Positions 16,003 through 26,350 of a stretch of 64,000 bases of DNA are shown one piece after another. Each line of letters opens with the position of its first letter. Positions within the stretch are counted from its first letter, which is position 1. This DNA comes from Lentzea waywayandensis (GTDB lineage: Bacteria > Actinomycetota > Actinomycetes > Mycobacteriales > Pseudonocardiaceae). The position numbers were made by a program, and so were the translations under genes. The notes beneath the pieces are model-generated. The model was given only the letters and a program-made list of their open reading frames with translations, was not told where the DNA came from and made no database searches. The stretch spans positions 682,001 through 746,000 of the forward strand of contig NZ_FOYL01000002.1 of NCBI RefSeq assembly GCF_900115955.1, in the 5' to 3' direction.

Positions 16003-17031
16003 CTACTGACAAGCCTCCGACAAGGCCTTGATCGAGGCAACGTCACGGCAGCCGACGAGCAGCGTCGTGACGCCCGCCTTCTCCCAGCGGCGAACCTCGT
16101 CGCGCACGTGCTCGGCGTTGCCGACGATGCTGATCTCGGCCACCAGCTCGTCCGGAACCACCTGCGCCGCCTCGTCCTTGCGCCCGGCCTGGAACAGCCT
16201 GCCGACGTCCTGGACGACCTCGCCGTATCCCATGCGGGTGAACACCTCGGCGTGGAAGTTCATCCCCGGCGCGCCCATTCCGCCGATGTACAAAGCGACG
16301 AACGGCTTCAGCATCGCCCTGACCGAGGCTGGATCGTCCGTCACCACGACCTGACAGGTGGCGGCGACCTCGAAGTTCTCCCTGCTACGGCCTGATTTCG
16401 CGAACCCCTCGTCGAGCCACTCGTCGTACATGCCGGCGAGCCGCGGCGCGTAGTAGATGGCAAGCCATCCGTCCGCGATCTCCGACGTCAGCGCGACGTT
16501 CTTCGGACCCTCGGCACCGAGCCAAATGGGCAGGTCAGCGCGCAGCGGGTGGGTGATGGGCTTCAACGGCTTGCCCAGCCCCAGCGAACCCGGCCCCTGA
16601 TAGGGCAACGGATAGTGCGGACCGTCGTTGCGCACGGGCGCCTCGCGAGCCATCACCTGACGCAGGATCGACACGTACTCCCTGGTCCTGGCCAGGGGTT
16701 TCGCGAACGGCCGTCCGTACCAGCCCTCCACCACCTGCGGCCCGGACACGCCCAGGCCGAGCACGAACCGCCCGCCGGAGAGGTGGTCCAGGGTCAGCGC
16801 GTGCATCGCGCAGGCGGCCGGTGTGCGCGCCGACATCTGCACGACGGACGTGCCGAGCCGCACCCTCGACGTCTCGGATCCCCACCACGCCAACGGGGTG
16901 AACGCGTCCGATCCCCACGCCTCGGCGGCGAACACCGCGTCGAAGCCGAATTCCTCCGCCGCCGCCACGAGTTCGGCGGCGTTCTGAGGCGGACCGGCGC
17001 CCCAGTACCCGAGCTGCAGACCGAGCTTCAT
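16003..17031 (-). CDS. F420-dependent LLM-class oxidoreductase (Rv3520c type)
   Basis: A 342-residue luciferase-like monooxygenase-fold protein. It starts MKLGLQLGYWG and contains the family features AAEEFGFDAVFAAEAWGSDAF, LDHLSGGRFVLGLGVSGPQVVEGW and DLPIWLGAEGPKNV. This TIM-barrel class uses F420 rather than FMN in actinomycetes. Its position, divergent from a DUF35-ltp4-ltp3 operon, matches Rv3520c of the M. tuberculosis steroid cluster, whose product is a predicted F420 oxidoreductase of undefined step. The divergent spacer carries a KstR box at 17054. The enzyme class is firm; the exact substrate is unknown. Confidence 0.85.
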   Translation of the reverse strand: MKLGLQLGYWGAGPPQNAAELVAAAEEFGFDAVFAAEAWGSDAFTPLAWWGSETSRVRLGTSVVQMSARTPAACAMHALTLDHLSGGRFVLGLGVSGPQVVEGWYGRPFAKPLARTREYVSILRQVMAREAPVRNDGPHYPLPYQGPGSLGLGKPLKPITHPLRADLPIWLGAEGPKNVALTSEIADGWLAIYYAPRLAGMYDEWLDEGFAKSGRSRENFEVAATCQVVVTDDPASVRAMLKPFVALYIGGMGAPGMNFHAEVFTRMGYGEVVQDVGRLFQAGRKDEAAQVVPDELVAEISIVGNAEHVRDEVRRWEKAGVTTLLVGCRDVASIKALSEACQ

Positions 17032-17053
17032 GCACCCATCTTGCCACCATTTC

Positions 17054-17067
17054 GAGAACCTGTTTCA
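17054..17067. promoter_or_regulatory. KstR operator in divergent spacer
   Basis: GAGAACCTGTTTCA matches TnnAACnnGTTnnA except for the first base. It lies in the 45-base spacer between the minus-strand F420 oxidoreductase (start 17031) and the plus-strand DUF35 gene (GTG 17077), so one site can repress both. The plus-strand gene has no Shine-Dalgarno and may be leaderless. Confidence 0.75.
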
Positions 17068-17076
17068 CTTTGATCT

Positions 17077-18021
17077 GTGACTCGGCCGCTGAGTGCTCCG
17101 CTCGACGTTGGCTTCGACTACACGCGCTCGCTCGGCCCGACGCTGGGCCGGTTCCTCTCGGATCTTCGCCGCCGCAAGGTGACCGGGATCCGCGGCAGCG
17201 ACGGGCGCGTGCACGTGCCGCCGCTCGAGTACGACCCCGTGACCGCCGAACGTCTGTCGGAGTTCGTGGACGTGACGGCGACCGGTGTCGTGCGCGGGTG
17301 GTCGTGGATTCCCGAGCCCCTCGAAGGACAGCCGCTCGACCGGCCGTTCGCGTGGGCGTTGATCCAGCTCGACGGCGCGGACACCTCGTTGCTGCACGCC
17401 GTCGACGCCGGCTCGCCGGACCAGATGTCGACCGGGACGCGCGTGCGCGCAAGGTGGCGTGACGAACGCGTCGGCGCGATCACGGACATCGAGTGCTTCG
17501 AGATCTCCGACGAGCCCGCCGACCCACCGGTCGAGGCGGAGGCCGTCACGATGGTCACGACGCCGGTGAACCTGCACTACACGCACTCGGCGTCACCGAC
17601 GGAGGACCCGTTCCTGCGCGGTCTCATGGAAGGCAGGCTGATCGCCCAGCGCTGCCCGGTGTGCGAGAAGGTCTACTTCCCGCCGCGCCCCGCCTGCCCC
17701 GTGGACGGCGTGCCGACGACGGACCAGATCGAGCTGTCCGACCGCGGCACCATCACGACGTACTGCGTGGTCAACGTGCCGTTCCTCGGCCAGCGCATCC
17801 CGCCGCCGTACGTCTCGGCGTACGTGCTGCTCGACGGCGCGGACATCCCGTTCCTGCACCTGCTGCTCGGCGTCGCACCGGAGGACGTGCGGATGGGCAT
17901 GCGCGTGGAGGCGGTCTGGAAGCCGCGCGAGGAGTGGGGCCCGACGATGCAGAACATCGACCACTTCAGGCCGTCCGGCGAGCCGGACGCGCCGTTCGAC
18001 TCCTACTCCCAGCACCTGTGA
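17077..18021 (+). CDS. DUF35 OB-fold protein partnering thiolase-like Ltp4/Ltp3
   Basis: A 314-residue protein with two DUF35-type halves. The N-terminal half lacks the zinc ribbon. The C-terminal half has CPVCEKVYFPPRPACP followed by an OB-fold. DUF35 proteins bind acyl-CoA and pair with thiolase-like proteins, as ChsH2's DUF35 domain does with the aldolase Ltp2. Order and sequence match Rv3521-Rv3522-Rv3523 in M. tuberculosis. GTG 17077 has no ribosome site and lies 10 bases after the KstR box, so a leaderless transcript is likely. The downstream ltp4 begins 8 bases after its stop. A role in a side-chain C-C cleavage complex is inferred. Confidence 0.8.
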   Translation: MTRPLSAPLDVGFDYTRSLGPTLGRFLSDLRRRKVTGIRGSDGRVHVPPLEYDPVTAERLSEFVDVTATGVVRGWSWIPEPLEGQPLDRPFAWALIQLDGADTSLLHAVDAGSPDQMSTGTRVRARWRDERVGAITDIECFEISDEPADPPVEAEAVTMVTTPVNLHYTHSASPTEDPFLRGLMEGRLIAQRCPVCEKVYFPPRPACPVDGVPTTDQIELSDRGTITTYCVVNVPFLGQRIPPPYVSAYVLLDGADIPFLHLLLGVAPEDVRMGMRVEAVWKPREEWGPTMQNIDHFRPSGEPDAPFDSYSQHL

Positions 18022-18028
18022 GGCTCGC

Positions 18029-19084
18029 GTGCGTGACATTGCGGTAGTCGGCTTCGCGCAGACGCCCTGCGTGCGCGAGACCGACGGCACCACCAACGGT
18101 GTCGAGATGCTGGTGCCGATCTTCCACGAGGTGCTCGGCGGGCTCGGGATCACCAAGACCGACATCGGGTTCTGGTGCTCGGGCTCCTCGGACTACCTGG
18201 CCGGGCGCGCGTTCTCGTTCGTCTCGGCGGTCGACGCGATCGGTGCCTTCCCGCCGATCGCCGAGTCGCACGTCGAGATGGACGCCGCCTGGGCCCTGTA
18301 CGAGGCGTGGGTGAAGCTGCTCTGCGGTGAGATCGACACCGCGCTGGTCTACGGCTTCGGCAAGTCGTCGGCCGGTCAGCTCCGCCGGGTCATGGCGATG
18401 CAGCTCGATCCGTACCTCGTCACGCCGCTGTGGCCGGATTCGCTTGGCCTGGCCGGGATTCAAGCGCGGATGGGCATCGAGAACGGCCTCTGGGACGAAC
18501 GCTCGATGGCCGCCGTGGCCGCGCAGAGCCGTTCCGCCGCCCTCTCCAACCCGCTGGCGCAGCTGTCCGGTGAGGTCGATGCCGACGAACTGCTGACGTT
18601 GCCGTACGTCGCTGATCCGTTGCGCCGTCACGACTGCGCGCCGATCACCGACGGCGCGGCCACTATCGTGCTGGCCGCCGGAGATCGAGCGCGGGAGCTG
18701 TGCGAACGTCCGGCGTGGATCACCGGCTTCGAGCATCGGACCGACTCGCCGTCGTTCGGCACGCGCGACCTCACGACCTCTCCGTCGGCGGTGGCCGCGG
18801 GCAAGGCGGCGGGCGCCGACGGCGTCCAGGTGGCGGAGCTGCACGCGCCGTTCACCCACCAGGAAATCCTGCTGCGCCAGGCACTCGGGCTCGGCGACGA
18901 GGTGACCGTGAACCCGTCCGGCGGCGTGCTCGCGGGCAACCCGATGTTCGCAGCCGGGCTGGCGCGGATCGGCGAGGCGGCCCGCAGGATCCACGACGGC
19001 TCGGCGACCAAGGTCCTCGGGCACGCCACCAGTGGCCCGCTCCTCCAACAGAACCTCGTCTGCGTGATGGAAGGGCGTGAGTGA
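18029..19084 (+). CDS. ltp4: Thiolase-like lipid-transfer protein Ltp4
   Basis: A 351-residue thiolase-superfamily protein (SCP-x/Ltp type) with N-terminal MRDIAVVGFAQTP, mid-region DCAPITDGAATIVLA and C-terminal VNPSGGVLAGNPMFAAG. The nucleophilic cysteine of true thiolases is replaced (the GCSGS-like position reads CSGSSDYL further upstream), consistent with aldolase-like members such as Ltp2. It corresponds to Rv3522. It sits between the DUF35 gene and ltp3 in a KstR-controlled operon; its TGA overlaps the ltp3 start. Probable role: with Ltp3 and the DUF35 protein, retro-aldol or thiolytic cleavage of a steroid-CoA. This is family-based inference. Confidence 0.8.
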   Translation: MRDIAVVGFAQTPCVRETDGTTNGVEMLVPIFHEVLGGLGITKTDIGFWCSGSSDYLAGRAFSFVSAVDAIGAFPPIAESHVEMDAAWALYEAWVKLLCGEIDTALVYGFGKSSAGQLRRVMAMQLDPYLVTPLWPDSLGLAGIQARMGIENGLWDERSMAAVAAQSRSAALSNPLAQLSGEVDADELLTLPYVADPLRRHDCAPITDGAATIVLAAGDRARELCERPAWITGFEHRTDSPSFGTRDLTTSPSAVAAGKAAGADGVQVAELHAPFTHQEILLRQALGLGDEVTVNPSGGVLAGNPMFAAGLARIGEAARRIHDGSATKVLGHATSGPLLQQNLVCVMEGRE

Positions 19085-20226
19085 TGCGACCGGCAGCAGT
19101 GGTCGGCGTCGGCCAGACGCACCACGCCGCGAAACGCCTCGACGTATCGATGGCGGGCCTGTGCCGCGAGGCGATCGACCGCGCGATGGCCGACGCCGGC
19201 GTGGACTGGTCCGACATCGACGCGGTGGTCCTCGGCAAGGCACCGGACCTGTTCGAGGGCGTGATGATGCCCGAACTGTTCCTCGCCGACGCCCTCGGCG
19301 CGGTCGGGAAACCGTTGCTGCGCGTGCACACCGCCGGTTCGGTCGGCGGCAGCACGGGCAACGTGGCGGCCTCGCTCGTCCAGTCCGGTGTGCACAACCG
19401 CGTCCTGGCCGTGGCGTTCGAGAAGCAGTCCGAATCCAACGCCATGTGGGCGCTGTCCGTGCCGACCCCGTTCACCATGCCCGTGCACGCGGGCGCAGGC
19501 GGCTACTTCGCGCCGCACGTGCGTTCCTACATCCGCCGAGCCAGTGCTCCCGAGCACATCGGCGCGATGGTCGCGGCCAAGGACCGGCGCAACGGCGCCA
19601 AAAACCCCTACGCGCACCTCAAACAACCGGACATCACCGTCGAGTCGGTGCAGGCCTCCACCATGCTGTGGGACCCGATCCGTTACGACGAGACGTGTCC
19701 TTCCTCGGACGGTGCCTGCGCGGTCGTCATCTCGGCGGAACCCACGTCGGGCCAGGCCGCCTGGATCCGTGCGACCGCGATGCGCACCGAGCCGACGACG
19801 TTCGCCGGACGCGACCAGGTCAACCCGCAGGCAGGCCAGGACGCCGCCAGGGCGTTGTGGAAGCAGGCGGGCATCACCGACCCGCTGTCCGAAGTGGACG
19901 CCGCCGAGATCTACGTGCCGTTCTCGTGGTTCGAGCCGATGTGGCTCGAGAACCTCGGCTTCACCGACATCGGCCAGGGCTGGAAGCTCACCGAGGCGGG
20001 CGAGACCGAGATCGGCGGCCGCCTGCCGGTGAACCCGAGCGGTGGCGTGCTCTCGTCCAACCCGATCGGCGCCTCCGGTCTGCTGCGCTTCGCCGAAGCC
20101 GCCATGCAGGTCATGGGCACCGCGGGAGACCACCAGGTCGACGGCGCGCGGGTCGCGCTGGGCCACGCGTACGGCGGTGGTTCGCAGTTCTTCGCCATGT
20201 GGGTCGTCGGATCGGAGAAGCCTTGA
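19084..20226 (+). CDS. ltp3: Thiolase-like lipid-transfer protein Ltp3
   Basis: A 380-residue thiolase-superfamily protein: AAVVGVGQTHH at the N-terminus, HTAGSVGGSTGN at the nucleophile-elbow position, and VNPSGGVLSSNPIGASG plus GHAYGGGSQFF near the C-terminus. It matches Rv3523 (ltp3) in sequence type and order. Start ATG 19084 lies in TGATG with the ltp4 stop; GTG 19081 is an alternative. Its own stop codon (20224-20226) lies inside the right end of the inserted TnpB element, so the last codons may be altered from the ancestral gene. The insertion probably splits the former operon from the F420 oxidoreductase at 21589. Confidence 0.8.
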   Translation: MRPAAVVGVGQTHHAAKRLDVSMAGLCREAIDRAMADAGVDWSDIDAVVLGKAPDLFEGVMMPELFLADALGAVGKPLLRVHTAGSVGGSTGNVAASLVQSGVHNRVLAVAFEKQSESNAMWALSVPTPFTMPVHAGAGGYFAPHVRSYIRRASAPEHIGAMVAAKDRRNGAKNPYAHLKQPDITVESVQASTMLWDPIRYDETCPSSDGACAVVISAEPTSGQAAWIRATAMRTEPTTFAGRDQVNPQAGQDAARALWKQAGITDPLSEVDAAEIYVPFSWFEPMWLENLGFTDIGQGWKLTEAGETEIGGRLPVNPSGGVLSSNPIGASGLLRFAEAAMQVMGTAGDHQVDGARVALGHAYGGGSQFFAMWVVGSEKP

Positions 20227-20231
20227 CTTTT

Positions 20232-20251
20232 CCCTGCCCTGAAGGGCAGGG
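20232..20251 (-). ncRNA. Right-end hairpin, candidate omega RNA scaffold part
   Basis: The hairpin CCCTGCCC-TGAA-GGGCAGGG lies 9 to 29 bases past the tnpB stop on the minus strand. In characterised TnpB systems the guide RNA covers the 3' end of tnpB plus the right end and uses adjacent flanking DNA as guide. By analogy the guide here would read into the ltp3 3' end. This is inference; only the hairpin is seen. Confidence 0.45.
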
Positions 20252-20260
20252 ATTCCTGTT

Positions 20261-21427
20261 TCACTGCCGATCGCGGAAGGAGGACCCTTGCCGTCTGACA
20301 TCAGCTCCGCAGGCATCACCCGAATCGCCTCGGGTTACGGCTCGACCAGCCGCAAGAATGTTCTTCGCCGCGTTGAGGTCCCGGTCGTGCCGGGTGCGGC
20401 AGCCCGGACACGTCCAGTGCCGGGCGGACAGAGCAAGCTCCGCGAGCACGTGCCCGCAGACCGAACAGGTCTTGCTCGAGGGAAACCAGCGGTCGATCAC
20501 GACCAGCGTGCGACCGGCCCGGTCGCACTTGTACTCCAACTGCCTGCGCAACTCGCCCCAGCCCGCGTCGGAGATCGCACGGGCGAGGTGGCGGTTACGC
20601 ACCATGTTCTTGACCGACAGGTCCTCGATCACGATCACGTCGGCCGAGCGCACCAGAGCCGTGGTGGTGCGATGCAGGAAATCCTGCCGGGCAGTGCGGA
20701 CCTTGCGATGCGCACGGGCGACCTTGGCCCTGGCCTTGCCGCGGTTACCGCTGCCGCGCTCGCAGCGGGCCATCCGTCGCTGGTACCGAGCCAGGTTCCT
20801 GGCCTTGCGGACCAAGTGCCGCGGATTCGCGATCCGCTCACCATCACTGGTCACCACGAGATCTTTGAGGCCGAGGTCGACGCCGATCGCATGCCCGGCA
20901 GGCTCAGCCGGGGCGGGCTCGGCGGTGTCCACGGCGAACGCCACATACCAGCGGTCGTCCGGCTCGCGGGACACCACCACCATCGTCGGGTCCAGCGCGG
21001 CCAGGTCCACCTCGCCGAAGGACCACACGAAGCGCAGCGGTGTGCTGGTCTTGGCCAGCATCAGCACGCCCTCGCGCATCCGGAACGCCGAGCGGGTGTA
21101 GTGCGCGCTCTGCCGCCCGGTACGGGACTTGAACCTGGGGAACCGGGCGCGCCCGGCGAAGAAGTTGCCGAACGCGGTGTGCTGGTGGCGCAACGTCTGC
21201 TGCAACGGCACACAGGACACCTCCGACAGAAACGCGAGTTCCTCGGTGCGTTTCCACCCGGTCAGCGCCGCATCGGTCTGCCGGTACGACGTGCGCACAC
21301 CCTCAGCGCGGTAACGGTGGTTCCGCTCGCTCAAGGACTTGTTCCACACCAGACGCACACACCCGAACGTGCGGTTCAACACCGCAGTCTGTTCAGGAGT
21401 CGGGTAAGCCCGGCACCTGTACGCCAT
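20261..21427 (-). CDS. tnpB: TnpB RNA-guided endonuclease (IS605 OrfB)
   Basis: A 388-residue intact TnpB. The N-terminal helix-turn-helix/wedge region begins MAYRCRAYPTPEQ with RLVWNKSL. The RuvC residues are visible as Asp in GVDLGLKDL, Glu in IVIEDLSVKNM and Asp in DRDLNAAKNI. The zinc ribbon is CSVCG...CPGC. Length is normal for the family and no frameshift is present, so it may be active. TnpB is an RNA-guided nuclease that helps retain the element. It is transcribed against the surrounding steroid operon and no tnpA lies nearby, so movement would need a transposase in trans. Confidence 0.95.
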   Translation of the reverse strand: MAYRCRAYPTPEQTAVLNRTFGCVRLVWNKSLSERNHRYRAEGVRTSYRQTDAALTGWKRTEELAFLSEVSCVPLQQTLRHQHTAFGNFFAGRARFPRFKSRTGRQSAHYTRSAFRMREGVLMLAKTSTPLRFVWSFGEVDLAALDPTMVVVSREPDDRWYVAFAVDTAEPAPAEPAGHAIGVDLGLKDLVVTSDGERIANPRHLVRKARNLARYQRRMARCERGSGNRGKARAKVARAHRKVRTARQDFLHRTTTALVRSADVIVIEDLSVKNMVRNRHLARAISDAGWGELRRQLEYKCDRAGRTLVVIDRWFPSSKTCSVCGHVLAELALSARHWTCPGCRTRHDRDLNAAKNILAAGRAVTRGDSGDACGADVRRQGSSFRDRQ

Positions 21428-21551
21428 TCGCACCAACAACAACCTACCGGGAGCGCCATGACGACCACGACGCAGGGCCGCTGGCCCGCGCACCGTGTGC
21501 TTGGGCCGCGCCGGCTCCGCTCAGACGCTCCTGGCGGAGTGCCGATTCCTT

Positions 21552-21569
21552 CCCGGTCTGAAGGCCGGG
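21552..21569 (-). repeat. Left-end hairpin of the TnpB element
   Basis: CCCGG (21552-21556) pairs with CCGGG (21565-21569) around the loop TCTGAAGG, the usual imperfect-palindrome form of IS200/IS605 left ends. The spacer 21428-21588 between tnpB and the next gene contains no other gene I can support. Confidence 0.6.
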
Positions 21570-21588
21570 GCCACCACTGGAGGTCATG

Positions 21589-22449
21589 GTGAAGTTCACC
21601 GTCGGTATCGCCATGAGCCCGCTCGACCAGCTGACCGAGTTGGCCCAGTGCGCCGAGGAGTGCGGCTACGCCTCGATCGCGCTGCCGGACTCCCTGTTCT
21701 TCTCGGAGAAGGTGTCCGCGGACTATCCGTACACCCCGGACGGTTCCCGCATGTGGAACGCCGAGACCCCGTGGGTGGACCCGTTCGTCGCCGCCGCCGC
21801 GATGGGCGCCGTGACGTCCCGGATCAACTTCTACACGCAGGTCCTGAAACTGGGCTCCCGCAACCCGTTGCTGCTCGCCCGCCAGGTCGGGTCGGTCGCG
21901 CACATGACCGGCAACCGGTTCGGGTTCGGCGTCGGCCTCGGCTGGTCGCCGGAGGAGTTCGAGTGGTGCGGTGTGCCGTACAAGAACCGCGGCCCGCGCG
22001 TGGACGAGATGATCGACGTGCTGAAGCTCGTGCTCGGCGGCGGAATGGTCGAGTACCACGGCGACTACTTCGACTTCGACCGGCTGCAGATGTCGCCGGC
22101 GCCCACGTCGCCGGTGCCGTTCTACGTCGGCGGCCACTCCGCCGCCGCGTTGAAGCGCGCCGCCCGCGTCGGTGACGGCTGGACGTCGGCGATGATCAAG
22201 TTCGAGGAGCTCAAGTCGGTGATCGCCCAGCTCACCGATCTCGGCTGCTTCGAGCGGCCGTTCGAGATCCAGGCCGTGTGCATCGACCGGTTCGGGCTCG
22301 ACGGCTACAAACAGCTCGACGAGGTCGGCGTGACCGACACGATCGTGGTGCCGTGGCTGTTCTACGGCGTCGGCTTCGACGGCAGCCTGCAGGCCAAGAA
22401 GGACGGACTTCGGCGCTTCGCCGACGAGGTGATCGGAGAGTTCGCGTGA
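21589..22449 (+). CDS. F420-dependent LLM-class oxidoreductase
   Basis: A 286-residue luciferase-like F420 oxidoreductase: KFTVGIAMSPLDQLTELAQCAEECGYASIALPDS, RINFYTQVLKLGSRNPLLLARQVGSVAHMTGNRFGFGVGLGWSPEEF and FYVGGHSAAALKRAARVGDGW are paraphrased landmarks, each typical of the class (residues about 2-35, 78-120 and 178-200). GTG 21589 is chosen because GGAGG ends 5 bases before it; ATG 21586 would leave only 2 bases. It is coupled to the NTF2-fold gene by GTGA. It was probably cotranscribed with ltp3 before the TnpB element inserted; its present promoter is unclear. Steroid substrate is inferred from context. Confidence 0.8.
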   Translation: MKFTVGIAMSPLDQLTELAQCAEECGYASIALPDSLFFSEKVSADYPYTPDGSRMWNAETPWVDPFVAAAAMGAVTSRINFYTQVLKLGSRNPLLLARQVGSVAHMTGNRFGFGVGLGWSPEEFEWCGVPYKNRGPRVDEMIDVLKLVLGGGMVEYHGDYFDFDRLQMSPAPTSPVPFYVGGHSAAALKRAARVGDGWTSAMIKFEELKSVIAQLTDLGCFERPFEIQAVCIDRFGLDGYKQLDEVGVTDTIVVPWLFYGVGFDGSLQAKKDGLRRFADEVIGEFA

Positions 22450-22886
22450 GCGCAGTTACCTGGACGGCGTCCAGGACGGAAACTCCAGCCCGCTTGGCTT
22501 CCTGGCGTTCCATGGAGGCCGTGTCGAGCGGCAAGAAGGACGAGTGGCTGGCCCTGTTCGCCGAGGACGCCGTGGTCGAGGACCCGGTGGGTCCGTCGAT
22601 GTTCGACGCCGAGGGCAAGGGCCACCACGGCAAGGAGGCGATCGCGGCGTTCTGGGACCTCGCGATCGCCAACGTCGAACGCTTCGAGTTCGCGATGCAC
22701 GACTCGTTCGCGGCCGGTTCCGAATGCGCGAACGTCGGCACGATCAGCGCGTTCCTGCCGGGCGGGGCGCGCGTCGACACCGAGGGCGTGTTCGTCTACA
22801 ACGTCGGCGAGGACGGGCTGATCAAGTCGATGCGGGCGTTCTGGGAGACCGAACGGGCGCTCGCGACCCTGCGCGTCGAGTCCTGA
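22446..22886 (+). CDS. NTF2/SnoaL-fold protein, candidate ketosteroid isomerase-like
   Basis: A 146-residue alpha+beta protein: RLASWRSMEAVSSGKKDEWLALFAEDAVVEDPVG followed by GKEAIAAFWDLAIANVERFEF and a strand-rich C-terminus. This is the cone fold shared by delta5-3-ketosteroid isomerase and SnoaL. Acidic residues in the AEDAVVEDP segment sit where KSI has its catalytic Asp, but I cannot confirm the Tyr/Asp oxyanion pair. GTG 22446 overlaps the F420 oxidoreductase stop. The KstR-regulon context supports a steroid isomerase or dehydratase role. A ligand-binding accessory protein is the main alternative. Confidence 0.65.
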   Translation: MSAVTWTASRTETPARLASWRSMEAVSSGKKDEWLALFAEDAVVEDPVGPSMFDAEGKGHHGKEAIAAFWDLAIANVERFEFAMHDSFAAGSECANVGTISAFLPGGARVDTEGVFVYNVGEDGLIKSMRAFWETERALATLRVES

Positions 22887-22896
22887 GGACATGAGT

Positions 22897-22928
22897 GAGG
22901 GCCCCTCCGCGACACCGGAGGGGCCCTC
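22897..22928. terminator. Bidirectional terminator between convergent genes
   Basis: Perfect 13-base inverted repeat GAGGGCCCCTCCG (22897-22909) / CGGAGGGGCCCTC (22916-22928), 6-base loop. It lies between the plus-strand NTF2-fold gene (stop 22886) and the minus-strand cyp125 (stop 22937). CCTTT follows on the plus strand. Confidence 0.85.
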
Positions 22929-22936
22929 GGCCTTTC

Positions 22937-24163
22937 TCACGAGTACTGGACTCGGAACTCCTTGATCCCGTTCAGCCAGCCCGAACGCAGCCGCCGCGGC
23001 TCGGCGACCTGCTTGATGTTCGGCATGGCGTCCGCGATCGCGTTGAAGATCAGGTCGATCTCCAGCCGTGCGAGGTTCGCGCCGATGCAGAAGTGCGCAC
23101 CGCTGCCGCCGAACCCGAGGTGCGGGTTGGGGTCGCGGAGGATGTCGAACTTCTCCGGGGCCTCGAAGACCTCCTCGTCGAAGTTGGCCGACGAGTAGAA
23201 CATCCCGATCCGCTGGCCCTGCTTGATCTCCACGCCGCTCAGTTCGGTGTCGGCCATCGCGGTGCGCTGGAACGACACCACCGGTGTGGCCCAGCGGACG
23301 ATCTCGTCGCCGGTGGTGGCGGGCCTGGAGTCCTTGTACAGCTCCCACTGCTCGGGGTGGTCGAGCAACGCCTTCATGCCGTGCGTGATGGCGTTGCGCG
23401 TGGTCTCGTTGCCTGCCACGGCGAGCAGCAGCACGAAGAAGCCGAACTCCTCCGACGCGAGCCCTGCGCCGTCCACGTCCGCCTGGACGAGCTTGGTGAC
23501 GATGTCCTGGCGCGGGCACTTGCGGCGGTCCTCGGCCATCGTCCACGAGTAGCCGAGCAGTTCCGTGGCGGCGGTGAGCGGCTCGATCTCGAACTCGGGG
23601 TCGTCGTAGGCGATCATCTGGTTGGACCAGTCGAAGATCTTGCGGCGGTCGTCCTGCGGGATGCCGATCAGCTCCGCGATGGCCTGCAACGGCAGTTCGC
23701 ACGCGACGTCCGAGACGAAGTCGCCGGTGCCCTTGTCCAGCGCCTCCGCCACGATCCGCTCGGCGCGTTCGGCCAGCGCCTCACGCAGGCTGTTCACGGC
23801 TCGAGGCGTGAACCCGCGCGAGACGATCGCGCGCTGCTTCGTGTGCGTCGGCGGGTCCATGTTGAGCAGGAGCAGCCGCTGCATCTCGATGTTGTCGCGC
23901 GGCATGTCGTCCTTGAACCGGATGATCGCCGTGTTCTCACGGCTGGAGAACAGCTCGCTGTTGCGCGAGACCTCCTTGACGTCGTGGTGCTTCGTCACCA
24001 CCCAGAAGCCCTCGTCGGGGAACCCGCCCGAGCCCAGCGGTTTGGAGTTCCACCAGATCGGCGCGGTCTGGCGCAGTTCGGCGAACTCCTCGAACGGCAG
24101 CCGGCTCGCGTACATGTCGGGGTCGGTGAAGTCGAAGCCTTCCGGGATGCGCGGCTTGCTCAC
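22937..24163 (-). CDS. cyp125: Cytochrome P450 CYP125, cholesterol C26(27) monooxygenase
   Basis: A 408-residue P450. Landmarks are the I-helix AGNETTRN, the ExxR motif in DEIVRWA and the heme loop FGGSGAHFCIGANLAR with the cysteine ligand. N-terminal PRIPEGFDFTDPDMYASRLP is the CYP125 signature. It hydroxylates and oxidises the cholesterol side chain at C26/27 to the acid before CoA activation. GTG 24163 is preferred: AGGAGG ends 5 bases before it, whereas GTG 24169 would overlap that Shine-Dalgarno. A KstR box (24178-24191) lies just upstream and fadA5 is divergent, as in M. tuberculosis. Unlike M. tuberculosis, the igr genes do not follow it. Confidence 0.95.
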   Translation of the reverse strand: MSKPRIPEGFDFTDPDMYASRLPFEEFAELRQTAPIWWNSKPLGSGGFPDEGFWVVTKHHDVKEVSRNSELFSSRENTAIIRFKDDMPRDNIEMQRLLLLNMDPPTHTKQRAIVSRGFTPRAVNSLREALAERAERIVAEALDKGTGDFVSDVACELPLQAIAELIGIPQDDRRKIFDWSNQMIAYDDPEFEIEPLTAATELLGYSWTMAEDRRKCPRQDIVTKLVQADVDGAGLASEEFGFFVLLLAVAGNETTRNAITHGMKALLDHPEQWELYKDSRPATTGDEIVRWATPVVSFQRTAMADTELSGVEIKQGQRIGMFYSSANFDEEVFEAPEKFDILRDPNPHLGFGGSGAHFCIGANLARLEIDLIFNAIADAMPNIKQVAEPRRLRSGWLNGIKEFRVQYS

Positions 24164-24176
24164 AGGCACCTCCTAG

Positions 24177-26340
<2,164 letters not shown>

Positions 26341-26350
26341 CTGATCGAAG

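Larger units (their letters stand above)
20223..21578. mobile_element. TnpB-only IS200/IS605-group element (IS1341-like)
   Basis: Minus-strand element with a single tnpB and no Y1 transposase. The right end holds an 8-bp perfect hairpin CCCTGCCC/GGGCAGGG (20232-20251, loop TGAA) and ends on the minus strand in GTCAA, resembling a TCAA right cleavage site. The left end holds CCCGG/CCGGG (21552-21569). The outer left boundary is approximate, somewhere between 21570 and 21585. No target-site duplication is expected for this group. It sits between ltp3 and the next KstR-operon gene, antiparallel to the operon. Confidence 0.8.

Noticed and set aside
19911-20264. Minus-strand frame overlapping the ltp3 3' end and the element
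   Set aside because: Antisense to a clear thiolase-fold protein, and no ribosome site or family.
21459-21592. Possible small plus-strand gene between tnpB and the F420 oxidoreductase
   Set aside because: The 44-codon frame runs through the element's left-end hairpin, has no domain and ends inside the next gene's start.
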